Assembly: GCF_003330845.1 (NCBI RefSeq)
Contig: NZ_CP026121.1
Span: 8,351,501-8,415,500, forward strand
Length of the DNA stretch: 64,000 nucleotides
From: Streptomyces sp. Go-475
GTDB taxonomy: Bacteria; Actinomycetota; Actinomycetes; Streptomycetales; Streptomycetaceae
Direction: 5' to 3'
The notes under the pieces were generated by a model. It was given only the letters and a program-made list of their open reading frames with translations, made no database searches and was not told the origin of the DNA. A program made the position numbers and the translations under genes. The stretch's first letter is position 1, and each line of letters begins with the position of its first letter. Positions 34,077 through 41,949 of the stretch are shown piece by piece.

Positions 34077-35993
34077 TCACCGCCGCACGAGTCGCACCGA
34101 CAGCCCGTCAGCCGTGTGGACGGGCACGGCCCGCAGCGTCGCCGAGTCCAGCTCGACCCGGTCGAACCGGCCGCGCACCTGCGGGGCCGACAGCACCGGG
34201 ACGGTCGTCCCGGCGACCGGCGGACGCTCGGTGTCGAGCCGCAGCGACAGCACGCTGCCCCCGCCGAGCAGGACGCGCCGGCTCACCGTGAGGGCCGGGC
34301 CGTGGTCCTTGCGCAGCAGCAGCTCCAGCGTCGACCCGCCCTCCTGGACGTAGCAGCCGCGCACCCGCAGCACCTGGTCCGCGCGGAGCGTGCCGCCCGC
34401 CACCCGGACGTCGCCCCGGCCCAGGGCGTCGGCGGAGGCGGCGACCAGCGTGCCGGCCTCGACGACCGTCCCGCCGTGGTAGCGGTTGTGGCCCGTCAGT
34501 GTGAGCGTGCCCGTGCCCCGCTTGGTCAGCCCGCCGTCGCCCTCGATGTCGTTGCGCCAGCTGTCGGACGCGTGGAAGCCGCCGGCCGCCGCGTCCAGCG
34601 TCACGGTCACGTCCCGGTCGAAGGCGCCGTAGCCGTCCGCCGCGGCGAACAGGTTCAGCCGGCCCCACTGCTCGAAGCCGTCCAGCAGGACGTACCCGGA
34701 GGGCAGCGCGGTCGTGCGCAGCACTTCGCGCCGCTGGTCCGCGGTCAGGTACGGCAGCCGCGTCTCCAGCAGCACCTCCGCGCCCTTGGGCACGGTGAGC
34801 GGGTCCTTGCGGCCCCGGCGGGGCAGGACGTAGGTCAGCCGGGGCCCGACCGCACGGGCGTTGGCCTCGCGGTCGGCGTAGGCGTCGCCGGCGTCCGCGT
34901 GCGCGTAGGCGTGGAGCGTGTCGGCGGTCGTGCCGGTCTGCCGCGTGAAGTAGTCGAGGGCCTGGGCGCGGGCCGCCGCCTTGAGCTCGGCGTTCGCCGG
35001 GTCGGCCAGTGTCGCGGCGGTCAGCGCGGTGGCCATGACCCGGCCGCCGATGACGTCGACGGTGGAGTGCATGCCCGCCATGATCCGGGTGTGGCTGAGC
35101 TCGAACGCGCGCGTCACCAGCTCCTGGAACCGCTCGGGCACCGCGTACGCGAAGGCCAGTGCGGCCAGGTGGAAGGCGTTGGTGTGCCCGCTGGGGAAAC
35201 CGCCGTCCTCCTCCGCGTTCTCGGAGCGCTGGCGCAGCAGCTGCGGGGCGACGACCACCCGCGAGTCGTACACCGGGTAGCCGAGGGCGTCCTTCTGCCC
35301 GGTGTCGACGACCTCGCTGTCCTCGTTCATCCGCCACGGACGCGGGTACTGGAAGGCGAACTTGGCCGGGTTGCCCGAGGCGAACGGGCCGCGCACGGTG
35401 TCGACCAGCTTCGCGACCCTGCCCAGCTCCGAGTCGTAGGAGCCCGCGCCGAGCGCGGAGCCGGCCGGGGCGTCGGCGGGCAGGGTGTCGCTGATCTTCC
35501 CGGGGGGCGTGCCGTCCGGGGCGCCGGTGATCGACGTGACCGCCTTGGCGCCCGCCTTGTAGAGGTCGGCGAGCGGGCCGAGCCCGGCGATCATGGCGTA
35601 GCTCTGGTGCTGGCGGTCGTAGAGGAACGCCTCCTTCGCCTGGTCCTCGGTGCGGGCCTGGGTGACGCGGGCGCAGTAGCGCATGTTGGCGCGCAGCACC
35701 TCGCGGTCCAGGACGTGGCCGGTGTCCCAGGCGTCGCCGGTCTTCCAGACCTTGGTCATGCCGCCCAGGATCCGGACGACCGCGTTGGTCTCGGGCGTCT
35801 GGTTCGTCAGGACGTTCGACTTGTAGTCGTCGACGAACGCGGCGAAGCCCGTGGCCGCCTTCGCGTCCGCGGCGGCCGGCCAGGTGACGAAGGCCGGAGC
35901 GGCGAGCACGCCCGCCGAGGCCCCGAGGGAGATCTTGAGGAAGCCCCGCCTGTTGACGGCGGTGGCGGTGCGGTGCCCGGCTGGTGACGGCAT
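34077..35993 (-). CDS. Tat-exported PAP2/vanadium-haloperoxidase-type phosphatase with passenger repeats
   Basis: The protein has about 638 residues. A Tat signal (NRRGFLKISLGASAGVL) is followed by a PAP2/acid-phosphatase domain whose motifs are EDGGFPSGHTNAFH and SHTRIMAGMHSTVDV, supplying the catalytic His pair. The C-terminal third carries a beta-strand passenger repeat (LTKRGTGTLTLTGHNRYHGG, TVVEAGTLVA) as found in autotransporter-associated repeats, unusual in a Gram-positive. ATG 35993 (GAGAGG upstream) is preferred to a TTG at 36020. It is either phosphatase or haloperoxidase; the sequence motifs alone do not decide. Confidence 0.87.
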   Translation of the reverse strand: MPSPAGHRTATAVNRRGFLKISLGASAGVLAAPAFVTWPAAADAKAATGFAAFVDDYKSNVLTNQTPETNAVVRILGGMTKVWKTGDAWDTGHVLDREVLRANMRYCARVTQARTEDQAKEAFLYDRQHQSYAMIAGLGPLADLYKAGAKAVTSITGAPDGTPPGKISDTLPADAPAGSALGAGSYDSELGRVAKLVDTVRGPFASGNPAKFAFQYPRPWRMNEDSEVVDTGQKDALGYPVYDSRVVVAPQLLRQRSENAEEDGGFPSGHTNAFHLAALAFAYAVPERFQELVTRAFELSHTRIMAGMHSTVDVIGGRVMATALTAATLADPANAELKAAARAQALDYFTRQTGTTADTLHAYAHADAGDAYADREANARAVGPRLTYVLPRRGRKDPLTVPKGAEVLLETRLPYLTADQRREVLRTTALPSGYVLLDGFEQWGRLNLFAAADGYGAFDRDVTVTLDAAAGGFHASDSWRNDIEGDGGLTKRGTGTLTLTGHNRYHGGTVVEAGTLVAASADALGRGDVRVAGGTLRADQVLRVRGCYVQEGGSTLELLLRKDHGPALTVSRRVLLGGGSVLSLRLDTERPPVAGTTVPVLSAPQVRGRFDRVELDSATLRAVPVHTADGLSVRLVRR

Positions 35994-36149
35994 GGGTGCG
36001 CCTCTCTTGAGTTCTGCCAAGGGGTACTGCTGCGCGAGCTTCGGCCGTGCGGCCGGGGTGACGAGCGAAGATCTACGGCCGTGCCGTGACCCTTCGGAGA
36101 GGGTCCGGCCACGGAACGGTGTCCGGTGCGTGAACGGCGGCCGCCGGGC

Positions 36150-37049
36150 TCACCGGAGGGACCGGGCCAGCGCCACCGCGCCCTCGACCGGCGGCACGCG
36201 CAGGGGCTGCGGCCGGGCCTGGGGCAGGGCTTCGGCGAGCGCGTGGGTGAACGCCTCGTACAGCGCGGGCTGGGCGAGCACCGTGCCGCCCGCCACCACC
36301 ACGTCGTCCACCGCGACCCCGCGGGCGGCGAGCCGGACGACGAGCGCGGCGAGCGCCCGGCCGCCGTCGGCGATCACACCCCGGGCGAGCGGCGAGCCGG
36401 CCTCGGCTGCCGCGAACACGACGGGGGAGCGGCGGCCCCACTCGGCGGACACGTCCGTGGCCGCCTCCAGCGCCGCGCCGAGCGCGGGCACCTCGGCCAC
36501 GCCGAACGCCTCGACCAGTCCGGCCGCCAGTGCGTCGGGCTCCTCGCCGCGGTCGTGCGCCGCCCAGACGGCCCGCGCGGCCTCGCGGACGAGTCCGGCG
36601 GCGCCGCCCTCGTCGCCGAGCACCGCGCCCCAGCCACCGACCTGGACCGGGTCGCCGTCGGGCAGCCGCCCCACCGCGACCGAACCGGTACCGGCCACCA
36701 GGCCGACGCCCTTGTCCAGCCCGGCGGCCGGGACGAGCAGCTCGGCGTCGCCCACGACCAGCGCGGGCACCCCCAGCCGCTCCTGGAGAGCGGCGCGGAT
36801 GCCCGCGCACTGGCGTGGCGTCTCACAGGCGTGACCGCCCACGGCGACGGCCGACGGGCGGGTGCCCGCCGGCAGGGCGTCGTGGATCAGCGCGGCCAGC
36901 CAGTCGGCGGCGGCCCCGGGGTCGTGCGGCCGCCAGCCCGTGCTGCTGCGGACACGGTCGGTGACGGTTCCGCCGCCCGCGAGGGCGCGCAGCTGGGTCT
37001 TGGTGCCGCCCACGTCGATGCCGACCACGGAGGGCGTGGTGTCCTGCAC
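36150..37049 (-). CDS. BadF/BadG-type amino-sugar (N-acetylglucosamine) kinase
   Basis: This 299-residue ASKHA kinase has a phosphate-1 motif GIDVGGTKTQLRAL (10-23), phosphate-2 LVAGTGSVAVG near 120, a GGWGAVLGDEGG loop near 140 and an adenosine motif VVVAGGTVL. These fit the BadF/BadG/BcrA branch that includes GlcNAc kinases. It is divergent from a ROK repressor with a palindrome between them, and opposite a sugar ABC locus. The imported sugar may therefore be an amino sugar or another hexose that needs phosphorylation. Confidence 0.85.
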   Translation of the reverse strand: MQDTTPSVVGIDVGGTKTQLRALAGGGTVTDRVRSSTGWRPHDPGAAADWLAALIHDALPAGTRPSAVAVGGHACETPRQCAGIRAALQERLGVPALVVGDAELLVPAAGLDKGVGLVAGTGSVAVGRLPDGDPVQVGGWGAVLGDEGGAAGLVREAARAVWAAHDRGEEPDALAAGLVEAFGVAEVPALGAALEAATDVSAEWGRRSPVVFAAAEAGSPLARGVIADGGRALAALVVRLAARGVAVDDVVVAGGTVLAQPALYEAFTHALAEALPQARPQPLRVPPVEGAVALARSLR

Positions 37050-37178
37050 GGGTCCTCTTTCGTCGGTGCGCGGTCACGTCGAACGGCAGGCGAACCGTGC
37101 GTCGGACCACGGCGGTTGAAGAGGTAGGGAAGCCCCGGGACGGGCTTCTGCGGGCCACGGCAGGCGAGTACCGTGAAG

Positions 37179-37202
37179 TTCGTTAGGAAGTTAACTAACG
37201 AA
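37179..37202. promoter_or_regulatory. Palindromic operator between kinase and ROK genes
   Basis: TTCGTTAG - 8 bases - CTAACGAA has perfect 8-bp arms; the spacer contains a nested AGTTAACT. It is strikingly A/T-rich for this genome and lies 130 bases before the kinase start and 88 before the ROK start. TTAG/CTAA arms are typical of ROK operators. The ROK protein at 37290 is the obvious candidate binder. Confidence 0.75.
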
Positions 37203-37289
37203 GTAGGGTGCGTCAAGAGGCACGGAATTCCCGGTGCCGCGCCACCCTTGCGGCCGCCCTGCTCGGCCGCAGCACGACCTGGGGAGACC

Positions 37290-38411
37290 ATGCGCCTGAG
37301 TGAGAGTGCCCGTGTGGTGTTCGACGTACTGGCCGGGGCGGGCACGGCGACCCGGCCCCAGCTGGCGGCCGGTGCGGGCCTTTCCAAACCGACCGTCTCC
37401 ACCGCCGTGGCCGAACTGGAGGCCGTCGAGCTCGCCGCCCACTCCGGGCGGGCCTCCGGCTCCACCGGCCGCAGCGCCGCCGTGTACCGGCTGGGCCCGG
37501 CCGCCGGCGCCGTGCTCGCGGTCGACCTGGGGCCCGCCAAGACGCGGGTGCGCGCCTGCGCCCTGGACGGCACCCTGCTCGCCGAGGGCACCGGCTCCCG
37601 GCCCGAGGCCGCCGACACCGTCCGCAAGGTCCTCGACGCGCTGCCCGCCGGAGCCCCGCTGCGAGCCGTCGTCGTCGCCGTCGGAGACGTCACCACCCGC
37701 GACCGGGAGGGCGCCGGGGAACGCCCCGCGACCGCCAAGGCCGGCCCCGTGTTCGACGCCATGGCCGTCGCCCTGCCCGAGGGCGTCCCCGTCCACCTGG
37801 AGAACAACGTCAACTGCGCCGCCCTCGCCGAACTGCACGAGGGCGCCGCCGTCGGCCGCGAGACCTTCGGCTACCTCCGCATCGGCGTGGGCATCGGCCT
37901 CGCCGTCGTCATCGGCGGCCGGGTGCTGCGCGGCGCGAACGGCGCCGCCGGTGAGGTGGCCCGGCTGCCCTACCCCTGGGACGACGACCGCGCCCCGCGC
38001 CACGAGGGGCTGGAGCAGCGCATGGGCGCGCGCACCCTGCTGCGCAGGGCGGCCGAGGCCTGGCGGGACGGCGACGGGCCCCGCCCGCGCACCGCGGAGC
38101 GGCTGCTCGCCCTCTCCGGGCGGGGGCATGCCACGGCCCGGGCCGTGGTCGACGCGCACGCCGCCGACGTGGGCCGGCTCGCCGCCGCCGTGGCCGCCGT
38201 ACTGGACCCGGGGCTGATCGTGCTGGGCGGCGGCACCGGAGCGGATCCGCAGCTCCTGCCCGGTGTGCGCGCCGAGCTGGCCCGGCTGAGCTGGCCCACC
38301 GAGGTGGTCAGCAGCGTCGTGGGGGACACCGGGACGGTGGCGGGCGCCAGCAGGCTGGCCGTGGCCCATGGAATTCAAACCGTGACCGGAGCTGTGCGGG
38401 CGAAGCATTGA
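37290..38411 (+). CDS. ROK family repressor of the sugar locus
   Basis: This 373-residue repressor has a winged helix at the N-terminus (RPQLAAGAGLSKPTVSTAVA, about 22-41) and a C-terminal ROK domain with VHLENNVNCAALAELHEGAA and IGVGIGLAVVIGG. The zinc-site region reads GEVARLPYPWDDDRAPRHEG, without the CxCGxxGC cysteines. ATG 37290 has GGGGAG upstream; the longer frame would start inside the operator. It is divergent from the kinase and upstream of the ABC operon, so it likely controls both. Confidence 0.88.
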   Translation: MRLSESARVVFDVLAGAGTATRPQLAAGAGLSKPTVSTAVAELEAVELAAHSGRASGSTGRSAAVYRLGPAAGAVLAVDLGPAKTRVRACALDGTLLAEGTGSRPEAADTVRKVLDALPAGAPLRAVVVAVGDVTTRDREGAGERPATAKAGPVFDAMAVALPEGVPVHLENNVNCAALAELHEGAAVGRETFGYLRIGVGIGLAVVIGGRVLRGANGAAGEVARLPYPWDDDRAPRHEGLEQRMGARTLLRRAAEAWRDGDGPRPRTAERLLALSGRGHATARAVVDAHAADVGRLAAAVAAVLDPGLIVLGGGTGADPQLLPGVRAELARLSWPTEVVSSVVGDTGTVAGASRLAVAHGIQTVTGAVRAKH

Positions 38412-38476
38412 CGGGTGCGCCATCGGTCTGCCAATGTCCGGACAAGCGCTTTCTGAGTCGGTCGGGACACCGACTC
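38408..38476. promoter_or_regulatory. Promoter with LacI-type operator and hairpin before the sugar-binding protein gene
   Basis: TTGACG (38408-38413, overlapping the ROK stop) and CAATGT (38432-38437) are 18 bases apart and resemble -35/-10 boxes. ACAAGCGCTTTC with palindrome AAGCGCTT (38444-38451) falls at the expected start point. It is followed by a hairpin with 8-bp arms GAGTCGGT/ACCGACTC (38455-38476), then about 200 bases of untranslated leader. No function is seen in the rest of the leader. The promoter call is from spacing only. Confidence 0.6.
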
Positions 38477-38685
38477 CGGGTGAGCCTCCCGCTCGTACGC
38501 GAAGTACGGCAGCCGCACGAGGGCGAGCTTGTGCGACGTCGGCCGTCATGGCCGGGGACCCCACCCGTCAGGGCGACGCGGCCGGGCGAGGCCGTGCCCC
38601 CGGAAAGCGAAACTTCCCCCAAAACGCACCTGTGCCGCCTCGGCTGGCGCCGTGCTTCTTCCGCTACGACGAAAAGGGACTGAAG

Positions 38686-40011
38686 ATGACCAGTCTGGGT
38701 GTACGGCGCTCCCGCCGGCTCGGCCACGGCGGCATACGCCGCGTTGTTCCCCTCGCTGCCGTCGCCACGGCAGGTGCCCTCCTGCTCTCCGCCTGCGGCG
38801 GCTCGGACTCGGGCTCGGGCGGGACGTCCAAGTCGCTGACGTTCTGGATCTCCACGGTTCCGGGGCAGGACGCGGGCTGGAAGAAGATGGTGGCGGAGTA
38901 CAAGAAGGAAACCGGCGTCAAGGTCAACCTCGTCAACATCCCCTACGACGGCTACGACGCGAAGCTGCGCAACGCCGCGCAGGCGAACTCCCTGCCCGAC
39001 GTGGCGGCGGTGCCGAAGCTGGACCCGATCTGGGCGAACAAGCTGATCGACCTCGGCCCCATCGCCAACAAGAAGAGCAACAAGATCAACAAGAACTTCA
39101 TCGCCAAGGACTCGTCCGGGAAGGTGCTGTCCATCCCCTCGGACATCACCGCGTCCGGCCTGTTCATCAACAAGTCGCTCTTCGAGAAGGCCGGCGTCTC
39201 CTTCCCGACCTCGCCGCAGAAGACCTGGACCTGGACCGAATTCGTCAAGGCGGCGGACAAGGTCCGGGAGAAGACCGGCGCCAAGTACTCCCTCACCTTC
39301 GACCAGTCGCCGTCCCGGCTCCGCGCCATGGTGTACGAGCTCGGCGGGAAGTACGTCCACGCCGACTCCTCCGGCAAGTTCTCGGTGGACGCCGCGACCC
39401 GGAAGGCCGTGAAGCGCTTCGTCGCGATGAACGACGACAAGACCATGCCGAAGTCGGTGTGGACCAGCGGCGCCGACCCGTCCGCCATGTTCCAGAGCGG
39501 TGACGTGGTCGCCTACTGGTCCGGTGTGTGGCAGGTGCCCGCCTTCGCGGAGAGCATCAAGAAGTTCGAGTGGGCGAGCGTCCCCACCCCCGCCGAGCCG
39601 GTGCAGGCCAGTGACGTCAACAGCGGCGGCATGATGGTCGGCTTCAACAACAACGGAGCCGCGGCCACCGCCACGGAGAAGTTCATCTCCTGGCTGTACG
39701 AGCCGGCCCACTACCAGGCGCTGTGCGAGGCGTCCGGGTTCCTGCCCGTCGAGAGCGGTCTGACCCCGAAGTACCCCTTCAAGTCCGAGGCGGCGCAGGC
39801 GGCGTTCAAGCTCTACAACGAGTCGATCCCGCTGTACGCCCCGATCTCCGGCTACTTCAACACCGCGCAGACGAACTGGGTGCTGAAGGGCAAGAGCCTC
39901 ACCGAGGACCCGACCAAGACGGAGCTCGGCAAGGCGATCAACGGCCAGCAGTCGGCCGACAAGGCGCTGGACAACATCGTGGCCGGCTACAACCAGCAGG
40001 TCGGCGGCTGA
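38686..40011 (+). CDS. Sugar ABC transporter substrate-binding lipoprotein
   Basis: This 441-residue family 1 extracellular binding protein has an Arg-rich signal peptide and lipobox LLSA-C (C37). Typical internal segments are TFWISTVPGQDAGWKKMVAE and PSDITASGLFINKSLF. The ATG at 38686 (AAAAGGGA upstream) is much better placed than the frame start at 38434. It heads an operon with two permeases and a 610-residue enzyme; a stem-loop after its stop may raise its level relative to the permeases. The sugar is unknown. Confidence 0.92.
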   Translation: MTSLGVRRSRRLGHGGIRRVVPLAAVATAGALLLSACGGSDSGSGGTSKSLTFWISTVPGQDAGWKKMVAEYKKETGVKVNLVNIPYDGYDAKLRNAAQANSLPDVAAVPKLDPIWANKLIDLGPIANKKSNKINKNFIAKDSSGKVLSIPSDITASGLFINKSLFEKAGVSFPTSPQKTWTWTEFVKAADKVREKTGAKYSLTFDQSPSRLRAMVYELGGKYVHADSSGKFSVDAATRKAVKRFVAMNDDKTMPKSVWTSGADPSAMFQSGDVVAYWSGVWQVPAFAESIKKFEWASVPTPAEPVQASDVNSGGMMVGFNNNGAAATATEKFISWLYEPAHYQALCEASGFLPVESGLTPKYPFKSEAAQAAFKLYNESIPLYAPISGYFNTAQTNWVLKGKSLTEDPTKTELGKAINGQQSADKALDNIVAGYNQQVGG

Positions 40012-40027
40012 GCGCAGGCCGACAGGC

Positions 40028-40059
40028 CCGGGCGGCGGCGTCTCGACACCGCCGCCCGG
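40028..40059. terminator. Intercistronic stem-loop after the binding-protein gene
   Basis: Arms CCGGGCGGCGG and CCGCCGCCCGG (11 bp, perfect) enclose a 10-base loop. The structure lies 17 bases after the binding-protein stop and 76 bases before the first permease. As in other binding-protein operons it could partly terminate or stabilise the upstream message, giving excess binding protein. Confidence 0.65.
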
Positions 40060-40134
40060 CCTCGGGGCCACGCGATGCCGGGCTCACGCCCCTGAGCCCA
40101 CAGGAACCCATTCCACCAGCACGGAGTCAGGAAG

Positions 40135-41046
40135 ATGACCAAACGCGCCCCGGACGTGTCCGCGAGCCCGCCCAGGAGACGCAGTAAGTACACCCTTGCG
40201 CCGCTCGTCCTCATCGCGGCCAACGTCGTGCTCTTCGCGCTGTTCTTCCTCTGGCCGGCGGTGATCGGGCTCGTCTACTCGTTCACGAACTACACGGGCG
40301 TGGGGGCGTTCCAGTTCATCGGACTGGACAACTACCAGCGCCTGTTCGGGGACTCCACCTTCTTCGACGCGCTGACCCGGACGCTGCTGTACACCGTGCT
40401 CTTCGTCCCGCTGAACTTCGTGTTCTCGCTGCTCATCGCCAACGTGCTGGTGAGCAGGCACGCCAAGGGCGTGTCGGTGGCCCGCGTCTTCTTCTTCATC
40501 CCGTGGCTGCTGTCGCCCATCGTCGTGGGTGTGCTGTGGCGGTGGCTGTTCGGCGAGAACTTCGGACTGGTCAACTACCTCATCGAGAAGTTCGGCGGAA
40601 GTGCCGTCCCGTGGCAGTCGAACGCGGACCTGTCGCTGCTGGTCGTGGTGGTCGCGGCGTCCTGGGCCTGGACGGGCTTCTCGATGCTGCTGTTCATCGC
40701 GGCGATCAAGAACGTACCGGTCTCGTACTACGAGGCGGCATCGCTCGACGGCGCCGGTCCGTGGCGCCAGTTCATGAGCATCACCCTGCCGAGCATCGCG
40801 CCCACGTCCTTCATCGTGATCCTGCTCAACACGATCCACGCGATGAAGGAGTATCCGCTGTTCGCCTCCCTCAACAACGGCGGACCCGGGACGTCGAACA
40901 ACCTGCTTGTCCAGTACATCTACCAGACCGGCTTCAAATCGGGCCAGATCGGCTACGCGAGCGCCGCGTCGTTCGTGCTCATGCTCATCCTGATGGCCGT
41001 CGCGATCATCCAGCTGGTCGTCAACCGGCGGGTGGAGAACCGATGA
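40135..41046 (+). CDS. ABC sugar permease, MalF type
   Basis: This 303-residue permease has six predicted helices, an EAA loop YYEAASLDGAGPWRQFMSITLP near residues 200-222 and a GGPGTSNNLLVQYIY block near 253. The N-terminus is a basic cytoplasmic tail (PPRRRSKYT). The next permease starts inside its stop (ATGA at 41043), so the pair is translationally coupled. No ATPase gene accompanies them; a shared MsiK-type ATPase is expected. Confidence 0.92.
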   Translation: MTKRAPDVSASPPRRRSKYTLAPLVLIAANVVLFALFFLWPAVIGLVYSFTNYTGVGAFQFIGLDNYQRLFGDSTFFDALTRTLLYTVLFVPLNFVFSLLIANVLVSRHAKGVSVARVFFFIPWLLSPIVVGVLWRWLFGENFGLVNYLIEKFGGSAVPWQSNADLSLLVVVVAASWAWTGFSMLLFIAAIKNVPVSYYEAASLDGAGPWRQFMSITLPSIAPTSFIVILLNTIHAMKEYPLFASLNNGGPGTSNNLLVQYIYQTGFKSGQIGYASAASFVLMLILMAVAIIQLVVNRRVENR

Positions 41047-41942
41047 CAACCACAGACATGCCACGCAAGGTCGACGCCGGGCCCGGAGGGGCGGTTCCCG
41101 GGAAGCGGGTGCGCGGCGCGGCGAGCGGCGGGCTCCGGCGCGCGGTGCCCGCGACGACACTGCTGTGGGTCCTGGCCGCCGTCTACGGATTTCCGGTGCT
41201 GTGGTTCGTCCTCAGCTCCTTCAAACCGGCGGGAGACCTGTTCTCCTCGCTGGCGCCGTTCCCGGACGACCCCACCCTGTCGGGCTACAAGGCGGCGTGG
41301 GACGGCGCCAACTTCTCCCAGTACTTCCTCAACACGACCATCGTGTGTGTGATCTCGACGATCCTCACGGTGGGAGTCAGCTGCTGCACCGGATACGCGC
41401 TGGCCAAGTACGACAACCGGTGGCTGAAGGTCTTCTTCGTCGGCATCCTGGCCACCACGATGCTGCCCTCCGAGGTCATGCTCGCCCCGCAGTTCCTGGT
41501 GGTCCGCGACCTCGGCCTCTACAACTCGCTCGCCGGCATCATCCTCCCGGCCGTGCTCACCGCGACCGGGTGCTTCATGTTCCGCCAGTTCTTCCTGACG
41601 GTCCCCGACGAGCTCATCGAGGCCGCCCGCATCGACGGGGCGCGTGAACTGTCGATCTTCCTGCGGATCATGGTGCCGGTCTCCCGGCCCATCATGCTGA
41701 CGCTCGCCATCCTGTCGTTCCAGTGGCGCTGGAACGACTACATCTGGCCGCTGCTGATGCTCAACGACCCCAGCAAGTTCACCGTGCAGATCGGCATCCA
41801 GAGCCTCGTCGGCGCGCAGAACATCAACTGGTCGGTGGTGCTCGGCGGATCGGTCATCTCCATGATCCCCTTGATCGTCGTCTTCCTGGTGTTCCAGCGT
41901 TACGTCATGAACGCCGACATCAACGCCGGACTGAAGGACTGA
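41043..41942 (+). CDS. ABC sugar permease, MalG type
   Basis: This 299-residue permease has an Arg-rich cytoplasmic N-terminus, six helices and an EAA loop LIEAARIDGARELSIFLRIM near 190-212. The C-terminus YVMNADINAGLKD is typical of MalG/UgpE. The ATG overlaps the preceding stop by one base. It is followed after 7 bases by the 610-residue enzyme gene, so transport and processing are one transcription unit. Confidence 0.92.
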   Translation: MTTTDMPRKVDAGPGGAVPGKRVRGAASGGLRRAVPATTLLWVLAAVYGFPVLWFVLSSFKPAGDLFSSLAPFPDDPTLSGYKAAWDGANFSQYFLNTTIVCVISTILTVGVSCCTGYALAKYDNRWLKVFFVGILATTMLPSEVMLAPQFLVVRDLGLYNSLAGIILPAVLTATGCFMFRQFFLTVPDELIEAARIDGARELSIFLRIMVPVSRPIMLTLAILSFQWRWNDYIWPLLMLNDPSKFTVQIGIQSLVGAQNINWSVVLGGSVISMIPLIVVFLVFQRYVMNADINAGLKD

Positions 41943-41949
41943 CCCACCC

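Noticed and set aside
32241..35987. Open frame of 1248 codons on the plus strand
   Set aside because: It is the antisense shadow of the glycosyltransferase and phosphatase genes: Arg/Gly/His-rich low-complexity translation with no domain and no ribosome binding site.
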